Position numbers and translations under genes: made by a program
Part shown: positions 31,991-44,150 of the stretch, one piece after another
Layout of the letters: every line of letters begins with the position of its first letter
Position numbering within the stretch: the first letter of the stretch is position 1
Origin: Harmonia axyridis
Lineage: Eukaryota > Arthropoda > Insecta > Coleoptera > Coccinellidae
NCBI RefSeq assembly: GCF_914767665.1
Contig: NC_059501.1
Location: forward strand, 30,728,501 to 30,792,500
Reading direction: 5' to 3'
DNA length: 64,000 nucleotides
Notes under the pieces: model-generated
The model's database searches: none
The model's input: only the letters and a program-made list of their open reading frames with translations
Told to the model about the DNA's origin: nothing

Positions 31991-34650
31991 AAAATTGAAC
32001 AGAAATCTATAAACTTGAAAATCTCAGCTGATTCAGATTTTAAAGTCTATAGGAAAAAATTGAGTAATCTAAGTACTACCCTGGAAATATTAAAATTACA
32101 AGAAACGTTTCGAAGGGTTGTATGACCTGAACAAAATTCAAATACAGGAGTGCTGATTTCCAAGTTATGGATATCAGCAATTTATTTCAATTTCATGAAT
32201 CACCCTGTATCTCTGAAACTAACAATTCAGGGTTTAACAACAAGCTATTTTTCTGAAAGGCCTAGATGATCTGCGTTCACTACTAAACTATGGCCAACCA
32301 CTCATGGTACACCCTGTATAACGTTCAATGTCAATCTCAACTCACGAATATTACGTAATGGCCTTTCAACTGTCGAACTAGTGAAAGGGAATGCTTAAAA
32401 TCGATGTTCTTCAGGTAGATGAATTCTCCATTCATACATACAGAAGGAGACCATTAATTTTTGTATATCCTATCGAACTTTATCAATACTTTATTGGTTC
32501 TTCAGGGACCTATTGTGATCCTAACCAATATCGAGACCGTCGTCTGACGAGATTGTATTGAAGTAATATTTCCAACACGCTTATACAAGATGATATTTCA
32601 TGATTCCGCAGCGAAGACCCTTATGCTAGCTACAATATCATCTGAACTTTTCATTAGCTCTTCTGTACCGCCTGGCAAGATATCGGAGTAGATTGGTAGA
32701 AAAATATTCTTATCGAGGATATTTTGAAAAGAGTGCGCTTTCATGGTTTTCATCAGGGACTGAATATCTACTTCGAACCAAAATATCGAGAGTTTAATAT
32801 GAAAGTTATTTTGAGTGATATCAACGACATGGAATGAGCTCAACTCAAAATTGTATGATCAATCATATGTTTTTGAGTATTTCAGTGAACTAACTTTTGA
32901 AGATATTATACGAGAAATAATAATCAAAGGTTTCGGAAGTAAAGGTGAAGGAAATACACTTCCAGTTAGAATAACGATGAAATTTTTATTTCTATATACA
33001 TATACTTGTCATGAACGGGTTGGTCAGAGAAAGTTGACCAATCGTTCACTTATCTCCGGTTGGGATGTTCTTTTAACCCCTGGAAGAGCGGCTTTCCAGA
33101 GGTCTCGGAGAATTAATAATTATGTAAGTTTACCAAAGATTTTATACGTAAGTCCGGCCTGTCGCTTCAATGGACAGGTCTTATTAGTTGAATTTTCTTC
33201 TCTAGGGGCTGGATTAGTTTATTGGGTCAATGAAAATCGATTTAAATTTTAAATTAAATATAATAAAGAAAAATAAAAATAACCAAAGTTACAATATCCC
33301 TTGAAATGTTGACTCAACGGCCAAAATTTTATAAAACAAAAAATGTCTCAAATAATCTGTTATTCAAACAAACGAAACAATATATCAACTTTGAATCTGG
33401 GAGAATCAGGACTACTCAAATAAACTTATTTTCATTAAAAAAAAAACATTCAAACATCAACAAATAAACCAAAAAGTAAATAGCCAAAACTTGCCCTTAT
33501 CCCACGATGCTAGGTAAGTATTTTAGGCCCTGCCTAAACCTAGTTTTAATTCTTTTTCAAACTGTTCACTCGAAAACGTGTAATTCCTTATATAACACTT
33601 CACTCCCGATCCGCGAACTCCGATCTAACCTAATTTATTCCAAAGAGATTCTAAAACAAATTCTAACTTTATCCCAAAAAATTCCTAGTTTACTATTTCT
33701 GACCTAATTTAACCTTTCTCAGAGCCAAAACAATTCCTTCTTCCAAAAAAACTTGAAATTCCTTCAAATCTCTATCATCTACTAAATTTATTACTCTGAT
33801 ATTGAAAAGGAATTGTTTTGCTCTAAGTCCGGTTTCGCGACCGACGTTAATTCTCAACCTTTCTCAATAAGAGACCCTAAGCGATCCTGACTAACTCTTT
33901 TTTGACCTCCACAAAAAATCCTAACATCATACTTCTCTAAGACCGCCCTAACTACTCCTCATGATACCATGTCAATTAGATCATTGGTTAGAAGAACATT
34001 TTTCATCTTTTTTCAATAAGAGTCCTTACCTCTACTTCAAACTAAATTTTTCTGTCGATCTCAGCAAGAAACATACTTCAACTCCGCCTAAGACCTTTTT
34101 GCTGCGTCATCTGAGAAAGACCCTGACGGTTTTTTCGCATGTATCGAACTCAGATAAGTCAATATTATTATTATTTTTCTTATCCGTAAAAAATATATCG
34201 ATTTCACCAACGCCGTGAGACGGTTACTAAGAAAAGCATTGATTGGAAAATAAAACATCCTTATGCTACGATAAGATCAGTCTAAACAAGTCGCGATCAC
34301 TCTTTTGAATGTAACGTATATTCTCTCTGCATAATAATTTCTCATAATTTCGATAATTTTCAAATATCCGCTTTACTACATACTTACTGACAAAGAAACT
34401 GCAACACACAGCAGGAGTTGTTCAAATTTTAATTTTTGTTGTTGGTAAAAGTGGTAAAACATAGATAATATCGCAAGGAATGAATGATTGAATTTGGAGA
34501 AAAAAATCGTGAAGGTTTTATCATGTAAACAATTTTTGTTACTTAAATTTTGTAGTCTTTTTTTGCAAGTTTTTCAAATTTTACAACAATCAATCCAGCT
34601 GTTCGAGGAGATGCAAAGTCGAAGTTAGTTGTTGCTAAAATGCCTAGAGC
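31991..34650. other. No gene recognised; pyrimidine-rich stretch at 33500-34220
   Basis: CACCCTGTAT words lie at about 32204 and 32313. A 145-codon ORF (32815-33252, plus) is the longest unassigned ORF outside the known elements; it has no motif I know and may be chance. From 33500 to 34220 the plus strand is markedly T+C-rich with many CCTAA words. Within it AGAGCCAAAACAATTCCTT (33720-33738) and AAGGAATTGTTTTGCTCT (33809-33826) form an inverted pair. Confidence 0.3.
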
Positions 34651-35978
34651 CCATGCTACCTCTACTTCATGTCTCAGAGACGCCAAAGTCCGTAGGGGCC
34701 GGTGAAAATTTCCAAGCCTTCTACCCATGATGTCCCAAACATGCTCTATGGACGAAAGATCGGATGATCTGAGCGGCAATGGCAAAAGATTCACATGGGT
34801 CGCTTCGAAAAAGTTTAAACAAACTATGGCAATATGAGGTCAGGTATGATGAGTTATTGGTTTGAGACCTTTTTTAATGATGAACTATTTTCTTGACAGG
34901 GTTGAAGGTCAGGTTGTTGGAACAAAAACCACATCTCAGACCATTGCCGCCATGTTTCGACTTTATTCTAAAATCTTCTTCAGGACTCTATAATAAATTA
35001 CAAGATTTTTTTAAAACACTAATAAATAAACCATGTTGGAATATACAATGAGACATTACAATTGAATGAATAATTACATGAATATCTGAACAACACATTG
35101 CAGAAAGGAATATTTTAAAAAGGAATAGTGAGAGAAACATTGAAAACAATCCAGCTCAGCATACAGGTACTTAATGATTTTACATTAAAAAGGGGAAACC
35201 AACAGTCTATTTGCGGTTTTTTTGTCAGAATCATGAAATATATGAAATAAATATCACTTTTGGACACCATCAAATCAGAATTTAGAACGAACGAACTGAT
35301 AAAACGGGAACAGACCACTCCGATACTACATAATATGCTATAAGTAAATAATGACTAATGTTTATTTGAATAATTAGTTCAAGTTATTTTTCCTTTTATT
35401 TTGTTGACGAGGTAGTAATAGGCCGTATTCAAACCTTCAATGTTTGTTCTCCTGTTAATGGATTTTTCATCTTGTTTTATTGTTTTCAATGTTTCTCTCA
35501 CTATTCGTTTTTGAAAAATTCCTTTTTGCATTGTATTGTTCAGATATTCATGTAATTATTTATTCAATTGTAATGTCCCATTGTATATTCCAACATGGTT
35601 TATTTATTAGTGTTTTAAAAAAATCTTGTAATTTATTATAGAGTCCTGAAGAAGATTTTAGAATAAAGTCGAATAATGGCGGCAATGGTCTGAGATGTGG
35701 TTTTTGTTCCAACAACCTGACCTTCAACCCTGTCAAGAAAATAGTTCATCATTAAAAAAGGTCTCAAACCAATAACTCATCATACCTGACCTCATATTGC
35801 CATAGTTTGTTTAAACTTTTTCGAAGCGACCCATGTGAATCTTTTGCCATTGCCGCTCAGATCATCCGATCTTTCGTCCATAGAGCATGTTTGGGACATC
35901 ATGGGTAGAAGGCTTGGAAATTTTCATCGGCCCCTACGGACTTTGGCGGCTCTGAGACATGAAGTAGAGGTAGCATGG
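34651..35978. mobile_element. 1.33-kb foldback with two inverted Tc1-like transposase C-termini
   Basis: Two 500-bp arms (34651-35150 and 35479-35978) are inverted copies that look well over 90% identical, around a 328-bp unpaired centre. Each outer arm end encodes the same piece of a Tc1-like transposase, minus on the left and plus on the right: PHIAIVCLNFF, then LPLPLRSSDLSSIEHVWDIM with the third catalytic region, and GRRLGNFHRPLRTL. The left copy leaves the arm in mid-gene at 34650, while the right copy continues briefly (AWDIITQEKI). Two transposase 3' parts are thus fixed head to head. Stops interrupt both. Confidence 0.8.
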
Positions 35979-38150
35979 GATATCATCACTCAAGAAAAAA
36001 TAGTATCTTATTGCATCAATGCCAAGACGTGTTAGGGAGTGAATAGACAATCGCAGTGGACAAAAACATTATCAAAAAATTGAAAAAAAAAATTGTGAAC
36101 ACTTCGTTTTTTTCTCCGAATTTCAATCATTTACTCCTTGCTATATTATTATCTATATTTCACCAGAATAATTCACAATTTGAACAGCTCCTTCTGGGTG
36201 TTGCATTTTTTTTGTCAGTATATATTACTTTTAAAGATATAAGGAAGAAATAGATTTTCGTGATAGTTTTAACACAATGCAATTTATCACAATTTTGAAA
36301 TCATTTTCTTGGGAAATAGAAATCCAAAAATCTTCGAATATAATGCTGTACCTTCTTGCATCCATTAAAACTACGTTTTTAGGCCACTGCAGCCCCTTGC
36401 ATCTCGAAATTTTTCTACATTCCCTGAAAACAACTCAAAACAAATCGATCTGTAGGTACTCCGAAAGACCTTCTATGGATCAGAGGGATATCAGTTCAGA
36501 ATAGCATAATTGTGTAACAAGTGGAGAAAGTCCATCTTTTCTCAGGAGTGTGGAAGTTTGTGACTCGAGCCTGAAAGGCGAGTGCCGCAAATACACGAGT
36601 AAGAAAAAGACTTTCTCCACATGTTGCACACTATACTTTTCCTAAAATTGCACAAATTTAAATAATTCGAGTAATGTACCTAATACAATTGACCTTCGTT
36701 GACATGATCTGTTCATTTCTTCGTTTCCATAAGAGACGACTATCGAAGGCCCAATTTCATTGGTATTCCAAGAGAGATGTGGGCAAAGTGCCGTGTTGAT
36801 TAATATTTCTCACAGTATGAGCGAAACATAGTTTTGAAATTGAGTAAACTATGAAAAATATGCTACTTTACATAGCAGTTGTAGGAAAATGACATTTACC
36901 AACGTCGACCTACCCATAGAATTTCTTGTTTAAGAAGTCATATTTTACAACATTCGAAATATTCGGAAAAATTAACCAATTGACAAAATTTTCATTAGGC
37001 TACTGCCTGGTCCTTGTCTTCAGTTAGTGAATTTCAATAATAAATGGCATTTTCGGATCATAATTAAGAATTAAGAATATTTGGGCCGAATTGTTGTGTT
37101 TCATTATCGAAGATTTTTTGTGAGCAATTTAATGATTTCCTTTTTCGGACCTTCAGCATATTTATATATGACAATCAGAAGTGGACGCCTTGATGGAATT
37201 TTAACCATAGTCTGTTCGACGGTCCCAAAAAGTAATGGATCCATATTGATGACGAAAAGTTGGTCCCAGCATCCATCTGTTTTCGTCAAATTGAAATTCA
37301 GATCGGCAAAAACGACAAGTATTCCGTTGCGTCCTGCACGAGATGGGCTCCAAGTTTCACGAAATCATCATTTCCATAATTAAAACGCCCAATTAAGAAT
37401 GTAAATCAGAGTATTATCGAGAAAGGGGACCATCGTCAGTATTAATAAGTAAATGGGGAGTCAGTCAGAGGCGAGCTACAAAAAATTTCGAAAATTATCA
37501 GATCTAGTGGACTAACGCATTTGTAATTCAATTAGTTGCGGGTAAAAACAGTGAGCGGAGACATGTTTTGAGCAGCAGGAGTGGATCACAGAAGTTCGTC
37601 CTGAAACATTAAATTTAGTTTGGACTTACTACGCTTATTAGTTTCAGTAGAGAATTCTTCAATAAAATACTTATTCAAATTGAATTAGTTCTCTATTAAC
37701 TATTGATGCACTTTCTGTGATCTATTATGCTATTATCTATTATGGCATCTCAGAGCGAATTTATCTTCAGTATTTTCAATTAATCGTTTCATTTTGTGAT
37801 CACTTAAGTTCCTTTTTCACAAATTTTCATTATTCTATAAATATTCATTAAAATAGAAATATATAAAATTCTAAAGCAAAAATGTTTAATGAATATTCAA
37901 CAGTAGGTTTGAAACCCGAGGATATTCATTCCAAAATCGGAATATAATTATATTAAATTCAACCTGGAAACAAAATTATTAATTTCATGATTGTGTAGCC
38001 CTAAGCTAAAAAAAAATTATTTTCGAATTCTGTTTTCTTAATTTTTTGGCGTCGAAATTAATGCATCGTATTCTAGGATGATTTAGTACATTGTATCTAT
38101 TATTGTCGTTGTATTGTAATTTTGCACCACTATTATCCATATTTTGCGAT
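35979..38150. other. No gene recognised
   Basis: AT-rich. On the minus strand 37104-37365 an open frame reads RETWSPSRAGRNGILVVFAD, then KTDGCWDQLFVINMDPLLFG and VEQTMVKIPSRRPLLIVIYK. It overlaps a plus-strand ORF and I cannot place it in a family. Its composition is protein-like, so an exon or old transposon fragment is possible. Confidence 0.3.
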
Positions 38151-38188
38151 TTGAGAAGTATTCTTTAAAATTAAAGAATACTTCTCAA
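38151..38188. repeat. Perfect 18-bp palindrome with 2-nt spacer
   Basis: TTGAGAAGTATTCTTTAA and its exact inverse are separated by AA. Such a perfect AT-rich palindrome is likely a recent event or a structural hot spot. Confidence 0.85.
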
Positions 38189-38554
38189 GTTTCCACACCA
38201 TTTTTTGCCATTTCTATAATATTGTGATTCAAATCGTAATATCTCAGAAACAGTATGTTATATAAGCAACGTGTAGTTTTTTTAATTTTCGCTTAGGTTC
38301 AACTATTTTCGAGATATTATTAAAACGCTCTAGAAAAACCATAAAACTCAATCTATGAAGGGTAACGTCGCCCTCTCAATTCGGCATTTTTCAGAGTCTT
38401 GATCAGCCGAAAGTAAAGTGGAAGCCTTGTAGCTAATCATTTTGATTTAAAAAAAAAAATTGTCTACGTTTTCAAAATTTCCACTGGCGCAATGCATTTC
38501 TGACCATTCTGAACAACTTTTGATTTTGTTTCTGAATCTAATGGTGATTTATTT

Positions 38555-38870
38555 TCCAGAAGAGGGATTACCACCACGTGGCTTTCCGCATATCAGGCAA
38601 ACTTTGGTACCCATTCATTTTTCTTCTAGCGCTCCTGAGATGACCAAACTTAGTACGGTGTACGGAACTTGTATATTACCTTATCTTTTTTCACTTTTTT
38701 TTTTTTTTTTTGGAGTGAATAAGTTGAGGGCGGCACTGTACGACAATCAATTATTTTTTTTTTTTACAAAATTGTAGTTAAGCTCTTTTGTAATGATTTT
38801 TGGTAGGTTTTTTCCATGAATATTCCAAAAATATATCAGTGATTTGTTCAAAATACATATCAATTTTTTT
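38555..38870 (+). repeat. Dispersed repeat, copy 2 (partner at 28890-29170)
   Basis: Plus-strand counterpart of the block at 28890-29170. It encodes FPEEGLPPRGFPHIRQTL before a T-rich stretch. The copies differ by many substitutions and by an expanded T run at about 38690-38711. Confidence 0.6.
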
Positions 38871-39059
38871 GCGAAAAACGAAAAATCCAAAATTTTTTTT
38901 CATTCGCGAATTAAAAACATTATTTTTTGCAATTAATTTTATTGTTTCAGGAAATTATGGTAAAACTTCATAAAAATATGTTATTTGTAGGAAGAAATAT
39001 ATTTGATTTCGGTTTGAACTGAGCAGCCACGTGGTGGTGTCGTTTCAAGTCAGCGGATT

Positions 39060-39630
39060 GACAGCCATTTAGCTATATAATAGTTATTTGTTTTACTAGG
39101 CATCAAAGTAGTAGATTTACTGTGGGTTGATCGTTCATAGACAAGCGTAGCGAGGCTAGGAATTCAGCCAAGGCAGTCAATCTACTTTGCTGCCGAGTTG
39201 AACATATAATTTTTTCTTCGATTGTCTATAATGTTTGTATATGTAGGATATTATATTTTCAAATTATTACAATTCCCACAATCTTTTTATTTTTCTTGTA
39301 GTGATAAATTAAAACGAGATTCAATAGAAATCGCATTTGTTGGAATGGTTGGTTGCTATAGAAATTTATATGTCTTGACAACTAATGAAATATCTTACAG
39401 TTTTTTGGACAAATATCGGATGTATTTATATTATGAACAGTGATAGCGACTTAGAAGTACTTACTCCTCCAGGAGTAAGGAAGGTGGCAAAAAATATTGA
39501 TTGTCAAAAAATGTCGAGTGTTTAATTTAATTTGCATTGATATGCACGAAAAGTAATAGTATTCTGATTGAAATGTGTCTGCAAAATCAATATTTACTGT
39601 CAATCGGAGAAAAATTTTTTTTCAATATTT
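39060..39630 (+). repeat. Dispersed repeat, copy 1 (partner at 50190-50560)
   Basis: Shares, in order, TAGTTATTTGTTTTA(C/T)TAGGC, a CTACGCT(T/C)G/AGCGTAGCGAGGC-type block, TGTAGTGATAAATT(A/G)AAA, GGTTGGTTGCTAT and TGTCAATCGGAGAAAAA with 50190-50560. The block contains an inner inverted pair (GTAGATTTACTG at about 39111 and CAGTCAATCTAC at about 39175). No coding content recognised. Confidence 0.65.
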
Positions 39631-40479
39631 CAGTATGTAATGGGGTTTTGACTCATCTGAGAAGCTATTTCGTATTTTAACATTTGTTATATCTAAATAT
39701 CCAGATTTATTCGAGTTGAATTTTACTTTTACTTCATGTCTAAAAACCGAAATCCAGATCATCATGAAGGCGAAGATTATCCATTCAGTAGACTCATTAA
39801 ATATTCAACCTTTTCAATTCATGTGCTCAATTGAGTACTTAGTAATCAAATGTATGTCTCTGACCACTTGATTCGTCCCTGCTTTCCGTTTGCGTTCATC
39901 CGATCAGTTCCAGTCATCCTCAACAACAAGATGTTAATTAATAACGAACCGCGCAAAAAGACATCCAACTAAATTTGTGATGCAAATTTGGGAATGTGTG
40001 TTTCTTGAACTTAATGTATTATTTAGTAAAAGAATATGATGAATATTCCCAGCAAATGAGTTCTCTGTTCTCAGAGCATCAATTACTGACCAGAGCAGCC
40101 CCGCTGAGAATACAGATGTCGCTTGGAAAAGAAATCAGTCAATAGAACCCTCATTACGTATCCGGGTTTCTTCCAATCATTCAACAAGTTGAACTTCTTC
40201 ACACTGCGCTGGAAAAGAGTTGTGGGAATTGAAAGTTGAGTTCGACGATTTGTTCTTAAATGGCTATCGGACAAGTGTGGCTGAACAAGATTTTACCCTA
40301 GGGAAGCAATTTTTCGCAATTCATGACTTTCCTAGACCAAAGTCAAAATTTTCGATATTTATTTATTTATTTATTAAACGGCAAGCCAATTTACAATTAA
40401 ACAGAAAGATACAAAGTAAAATACACGTGCACACATTAATGTAATCATAGGATGAGAAAAAAAAAACCAAAAACAACAA

Positions 40480-43290
40480 TTATAGCCTTCCAACAGCTCT
40501 TCTAAAGGAAGCCAAGGGTGAATCAAACAGCTCAAGTTTGTTGCTGTGAGCGTTTGCTGATCTCATTGCCTTATTGAGAGACTCATTTTGTCCATAGTTT
40601 GTTCTGCAGAAAGGAATCTTGAAAATTTCACTATTTCTATTTCTTCTAACATTTACTGATAGCGGGACAAGTTCAACAATTTGAGGACAATCGATACAGC
40701 CATTGATAATCTTATGGAGAACACCAGACCGATCTCCAATCTTCTATGTGTTAAGGTGTTCAAGTTCAGAGTTTCTAGCATTCGTGGGTAAAAGCATTCA
40801 TCTCTATTCACTCTCAAGCTATAGCCACAGTACCTCAAGAACTTATTTTGGGTACTCTCTAAGAGTTCAATATCAACTTTATAAAGTGGCGACCAAATGA
40901 CAGAGTTATATTCAAGTATGGACCTCACTTGTGCACAATAGATAATCTTGAGAGAGTTGACAGACAGATCTCTTGCTGAACGGAGAGAAAAGCCTAACAT
41001 TTTTCGCGCACGAGATGAGGTTTCAACTATGTGATTCTTAAAGGTCATCTTTGAGTCGAAAATAACCCCCAAATCGTTGACTTTATTGCACACTGATAAA
41101 TTGGTGCCTTTTATTTGGTAACTGTAATCAATAATCTCAAAATTACGCGAAAAAGTTATTTTTTGACACTTAGCCAAGTTCAGTTTTAGCAAGTTAATAT
41201 CACACCATCTTGAAAGGTTATCTAAATCAGACTGCAAACTCCCAGCATCAGATATGGATTGAACCGTTCTAAACATCTTCAAATCATCAGCAAATAACAG
41301 AAAGGAACTATCGGTAATAACATTTGGAAGGTCATTAACAAACACATTAAACAACACCGGTCCCATATGAGATCCCTGGGGAACCCCAGAGGGGACCTTG
41401 ATAGGGTCAGACAGTGAACTCCCGTATTTGACATATTGTACTCTATCACTTAAATAGGATTTAATCCACTCTAAGATACTTCCTTCAAATCCTATAGATT
41501 CGAGCTTTGCTAGTAATAAACCGTGATGCACCCTATCAAAAGCTTTAGAGAAGTCCGTATATATAGAATCCACCTGCAGTTTATTCTCCAATGCGCCAAC
41601 AATATACCTCTGGTAGAGTAATAAATTTGTGGTTGTTGAACGACCTCTGCAGAAGCCATGTTGTCCGCCGGTAACAATGTTTTTGAGGTACCAGGATAAT
41701 TTTTTCGATATTAAACAGTCCAGCATCTTCGGCAACTCAGATTGATTACATATACCTCTATAGTTGGTAACATTATCACGAGACCCACTTTTGTGGATGG
41801 GTGTTATGAAACTGTGTTTCCAAGAATTGGGAAATATTCCTCTCTGAAGAGATAGATTAGACAAAGAGTGAATTGGTTTTGCTAAAGTAAAAATGCAATT
41901 TTTGATCAAATGTAAAGGGATCCCATCAGGGCCGTATGATAATTTATATGGAAGGGTGAGCACCAAATCGATAACTTCTTTAATCTCTACAGTGTAAGAG
42001 CAAATGTCAACAGCATTATCATGGGTGTAATGTGGTATCTGATTTACTATAGTATCATCATACACCGTCGAAAAATAGTCCGAGAAGAGATTAACTATTT
42101 CGTTAGAGCTTGAACCAGAAACACCATTATAAGTCACACAAGATGGTAGATTATATGTCTTTTTTTTATCGTTAACGAACTTCCAAAAATAGCGAGGATT
42201 GGATGCAATGCTGTCCTCGGTCTGCAAAATGTATTTACGATAGCAGGCATCACGCAAAATTTTGCATTGTTTCCTTAAATATTGAAACCGCTCATATGCC
42301 TCAAGATTGCCTCTTTTATATTCCCTATGAACCAATTTTTTCTCAGAAACCATCTGCTTCAATTCCCCACTGAACCAAGTTGGAAAGGTGGAAGTTTTGA
42401 AATACCTTAGAGGAACAAATTTTTGAATAGCTTCATTTAATACTTCATAAAACCTACTCAAGGAAAGATTGATGTCATCGTTCAACATGGAATTCCATTC
42501 AATGCTCGCAAAGAAATCGTTCATGAGTGTATAATCACTATTCCCAAAATCATAGTAGTACTCTCCAATTTTCAGATCAGGTATTTTTCTAACATTAATA
42601 TCAAAGGCAATGGCAGAGTGGTGAATGCTATTTTGAAAAAGCGGGTCAGCAGGGTTATTAACAACTATATCATGGTAAGACGAAAACAACAGATCTAAGA
42701 ATACATTCCTTGAGTTAGGAACAGAATTCACCTGGTAAAGGTTATGATAACTGAATGAATTAAGCAATATATTCGCATGGGAGTTATCGGGGCAGTCAGC
42801 ACTGAGGCCAAGTTCATCGTTAAACCAAGTGGTATTCGATAAGTTATAATCCCCGCAGAGCAACAATTTATGATCAGGGTAGTTTTTTAAAATAGTGTCA
42901 ACGGCGTTAACATGATTAATATAGTATTCAGCATTAGAGACTGGTGCGATATAAACACCACCGATAATAAGAGGATCTCCATCAAAAGAGAGCTTAACAA
43001 AAACCTGCTCACATTATTGTTCACCAATTCGACGGATGTGGCAGATATTGAGTTCCTGACAGCTATAAGAACACCACCTCCACGTGTTTTCAACGAGTCA
43101 GTCAAATCCCTATCAAACCTGAAAACATCAAAATCCCTTAAACCTAATTCAGAATTATAAAAGTCTTTACTCAACCAAGTCTCCACCAATATTATAACAT
43201 CATAAACCGAACACATAACAGCTTTCTGAAGATCCAACAATTTTGTACGTAACCCACCAACATTTTGATAATAACAGCAAATTGGACTCC
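40480..43290 (-). pseudogene. Retrotransposon ORF2: endonuclease and reverse transcriptase, frameshifted
   Basis: The N-terminal part (YYQNVGGLRTKLLDL, LVETWLS, TRGGGVLIAVR) is an APE-type endonuclease; LLCGDYNL follows. The frame changes by one base near 43010. The long frame from there to about 40725 contains the reverse transcriptase: FRGI-like NYRGICN, DFSKAFDRVHH, SGVPQGSHMGPVLF, and the catalytic FADD in LLFADDLKMF. A second one-base shift near 40725 puts the true C-terminus (CPQIVELVPLSVNVRRNR... RRAVGRL) in another frame, ending at 40480. ORF2 makes target-primed cDNA in the nucleus. The two shifts make this copy non-functional unless they are assembly errors. Confidence 0.85.
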
Positions 43291-43293
43291 CAT

Positions 43294-44001
43294 TTAGTTT
43301 TTTTGAATTATCTTAGTAATTTTGGGGACACCATTGAAGTATTTAACAACATCACTTTCTCCAGCTTTCCTTCTTACTTCCATTTCCTCCTTCAACTTAT
43401 TCCATGTTTTAATTTGGAGCTGAGTTAAATCTGCATTGACTGATATGGCCTTTCCTCTAAGTATATATTTTTTGGCTCTGATGACTTTATTGGCATCCTC
43501 AGCATCATTGAAAACAACTTTGAGAGCCCTGTGCCCATTTTTATTCGGTTTGCCAAGTCTCACCACTCTTAAAATGTTGAGGTCCTCATTGGTTAGTTCT
43601 AAGAATATTTCTTTAACTTTAATTAAGTCCGAAGCTCGATTCTGGGGCTCAGGTAAATTGAAGACCATTACGTTGTTCCTTCTCTTCTGACGTTCCTGGA
43701 GTTCGTTAATTATCTCATCTTCTGGCATGGTAGTGTTTGGACCAGTCTGGATGAGGACTTTAAGTTTTTTGACTTCTTCTTGGAGGTCATCAACCTTTTT
43801 AATTAGCTTTGGTACAAGTCTGATCCCCATCAAACAGTCTTCACAAAGGAATCTCAGGGTCCTCTTTCCTTTTAGGGCCATAACTTTTAATTCGCTGGCA
43901 TTAAGGCCGGAGCATTCAATGTTAGCATGAACTGGGCGCTCACAGCTATCACATTGTAGAAAAGGATTGTTATCAGCAATATTGCATTTGAAACATGACA
44001 T
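43294..44001 (-). CDS. Retrotransposon ORF1: PHD finger, coiled coil and RNA-binding-like region
   Basis: Intact 235-residue protein. Residues 3-56 form a complete C4HC3 PHD-type finger: Cys3, Cys6, Cys17, Cys20, His25, Cys30, Cys53, Cys56. Residues 65-85 (KLIKKVDDLQEEVKKLKVLI) are a likely coiled coil. Residues 105-190 (NNVMVFNLPEP...VVRLGKP...ALKVVF) look like the RRM-like or esterase-free ORF1 core of CR1/Jockey-group elements. Such proteins bind element RNA and assist integration. The stop codon abuts the ORF2 frame: TAAATG occurs at the end of ORF1, and the ORF2 frame (CYYQNVGGLRTKL) begins about 20 nt later. This suggests coupled re-initiation or frameshifting. Confidence 0.82.
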   Translation of the reverse strand: MSCFKCNIADNNPFLQCDSCERPVHANIECSGLNASELKVMALKGKRTLRFLCEDCLMGIRLVPKLIKKVDDLQEEVKKLKVLIQTGPNTTMPEDEIINELQERQKRRNNVMVFNLPEPQNRASDLIKVKEIFLELTNEDLNILRVVRLGKPNKNGHRALKVVFNDAEDANKVIRAKKYILRGKAISVNADLTQLQIKTWNKLKEEMEVRRKAGESDVVKYFNGVPKITKIIQKN

Positions 44002-44150
44002 TATGGAATATTTTTATGGTACGCCACTGGTCCCACAAACTTAATCGCCGAGAACAACTTTTTATGGGTAATCACTATCTTATCCTTCAACACCGATTTC
44101 TCCTTTTTTCACCCTTCCTTGAATGTTTATTATCAGAACAAACAATAATC

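Larger units (their letters stand above)
40356..44150 (-). mobile_element. Nearly complete CR1/Jockey-type non-LTR retrotransposon
   Basis: On the minus strand the element has a 5' leader (about 44150-44002), ORF1 with a PHD-type zinc finger, ORF2 with apurinic-type endonuclease and reverse transcriptase, a short 3' UTR, and a terminal (TAAA)n microsatellite tail at 40376-40356. Length is about 3.8 kb. ORF1 is intact; ORF2 has two apparent single-base frameshifts, so this copy looks recently active but now dead. The exact 5' end and target duplication are not clear. Confidence 0.85.

Noticed and set aside
32815..33252. A real 145-residue protein
   Set aside because: No recognisable domain, no splice or promoter signals and compositional bias typical of chance ORFs; kept only as an unassigned ORF in the regional note.
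38151..38188. A microRNA precursor or transcription terminator
   Set aside because: The stem is only 18 bp with a 2-nt loop, too short for a Drosha substrate, and intrinsic terminators do not apply to an insect nuclear genome.
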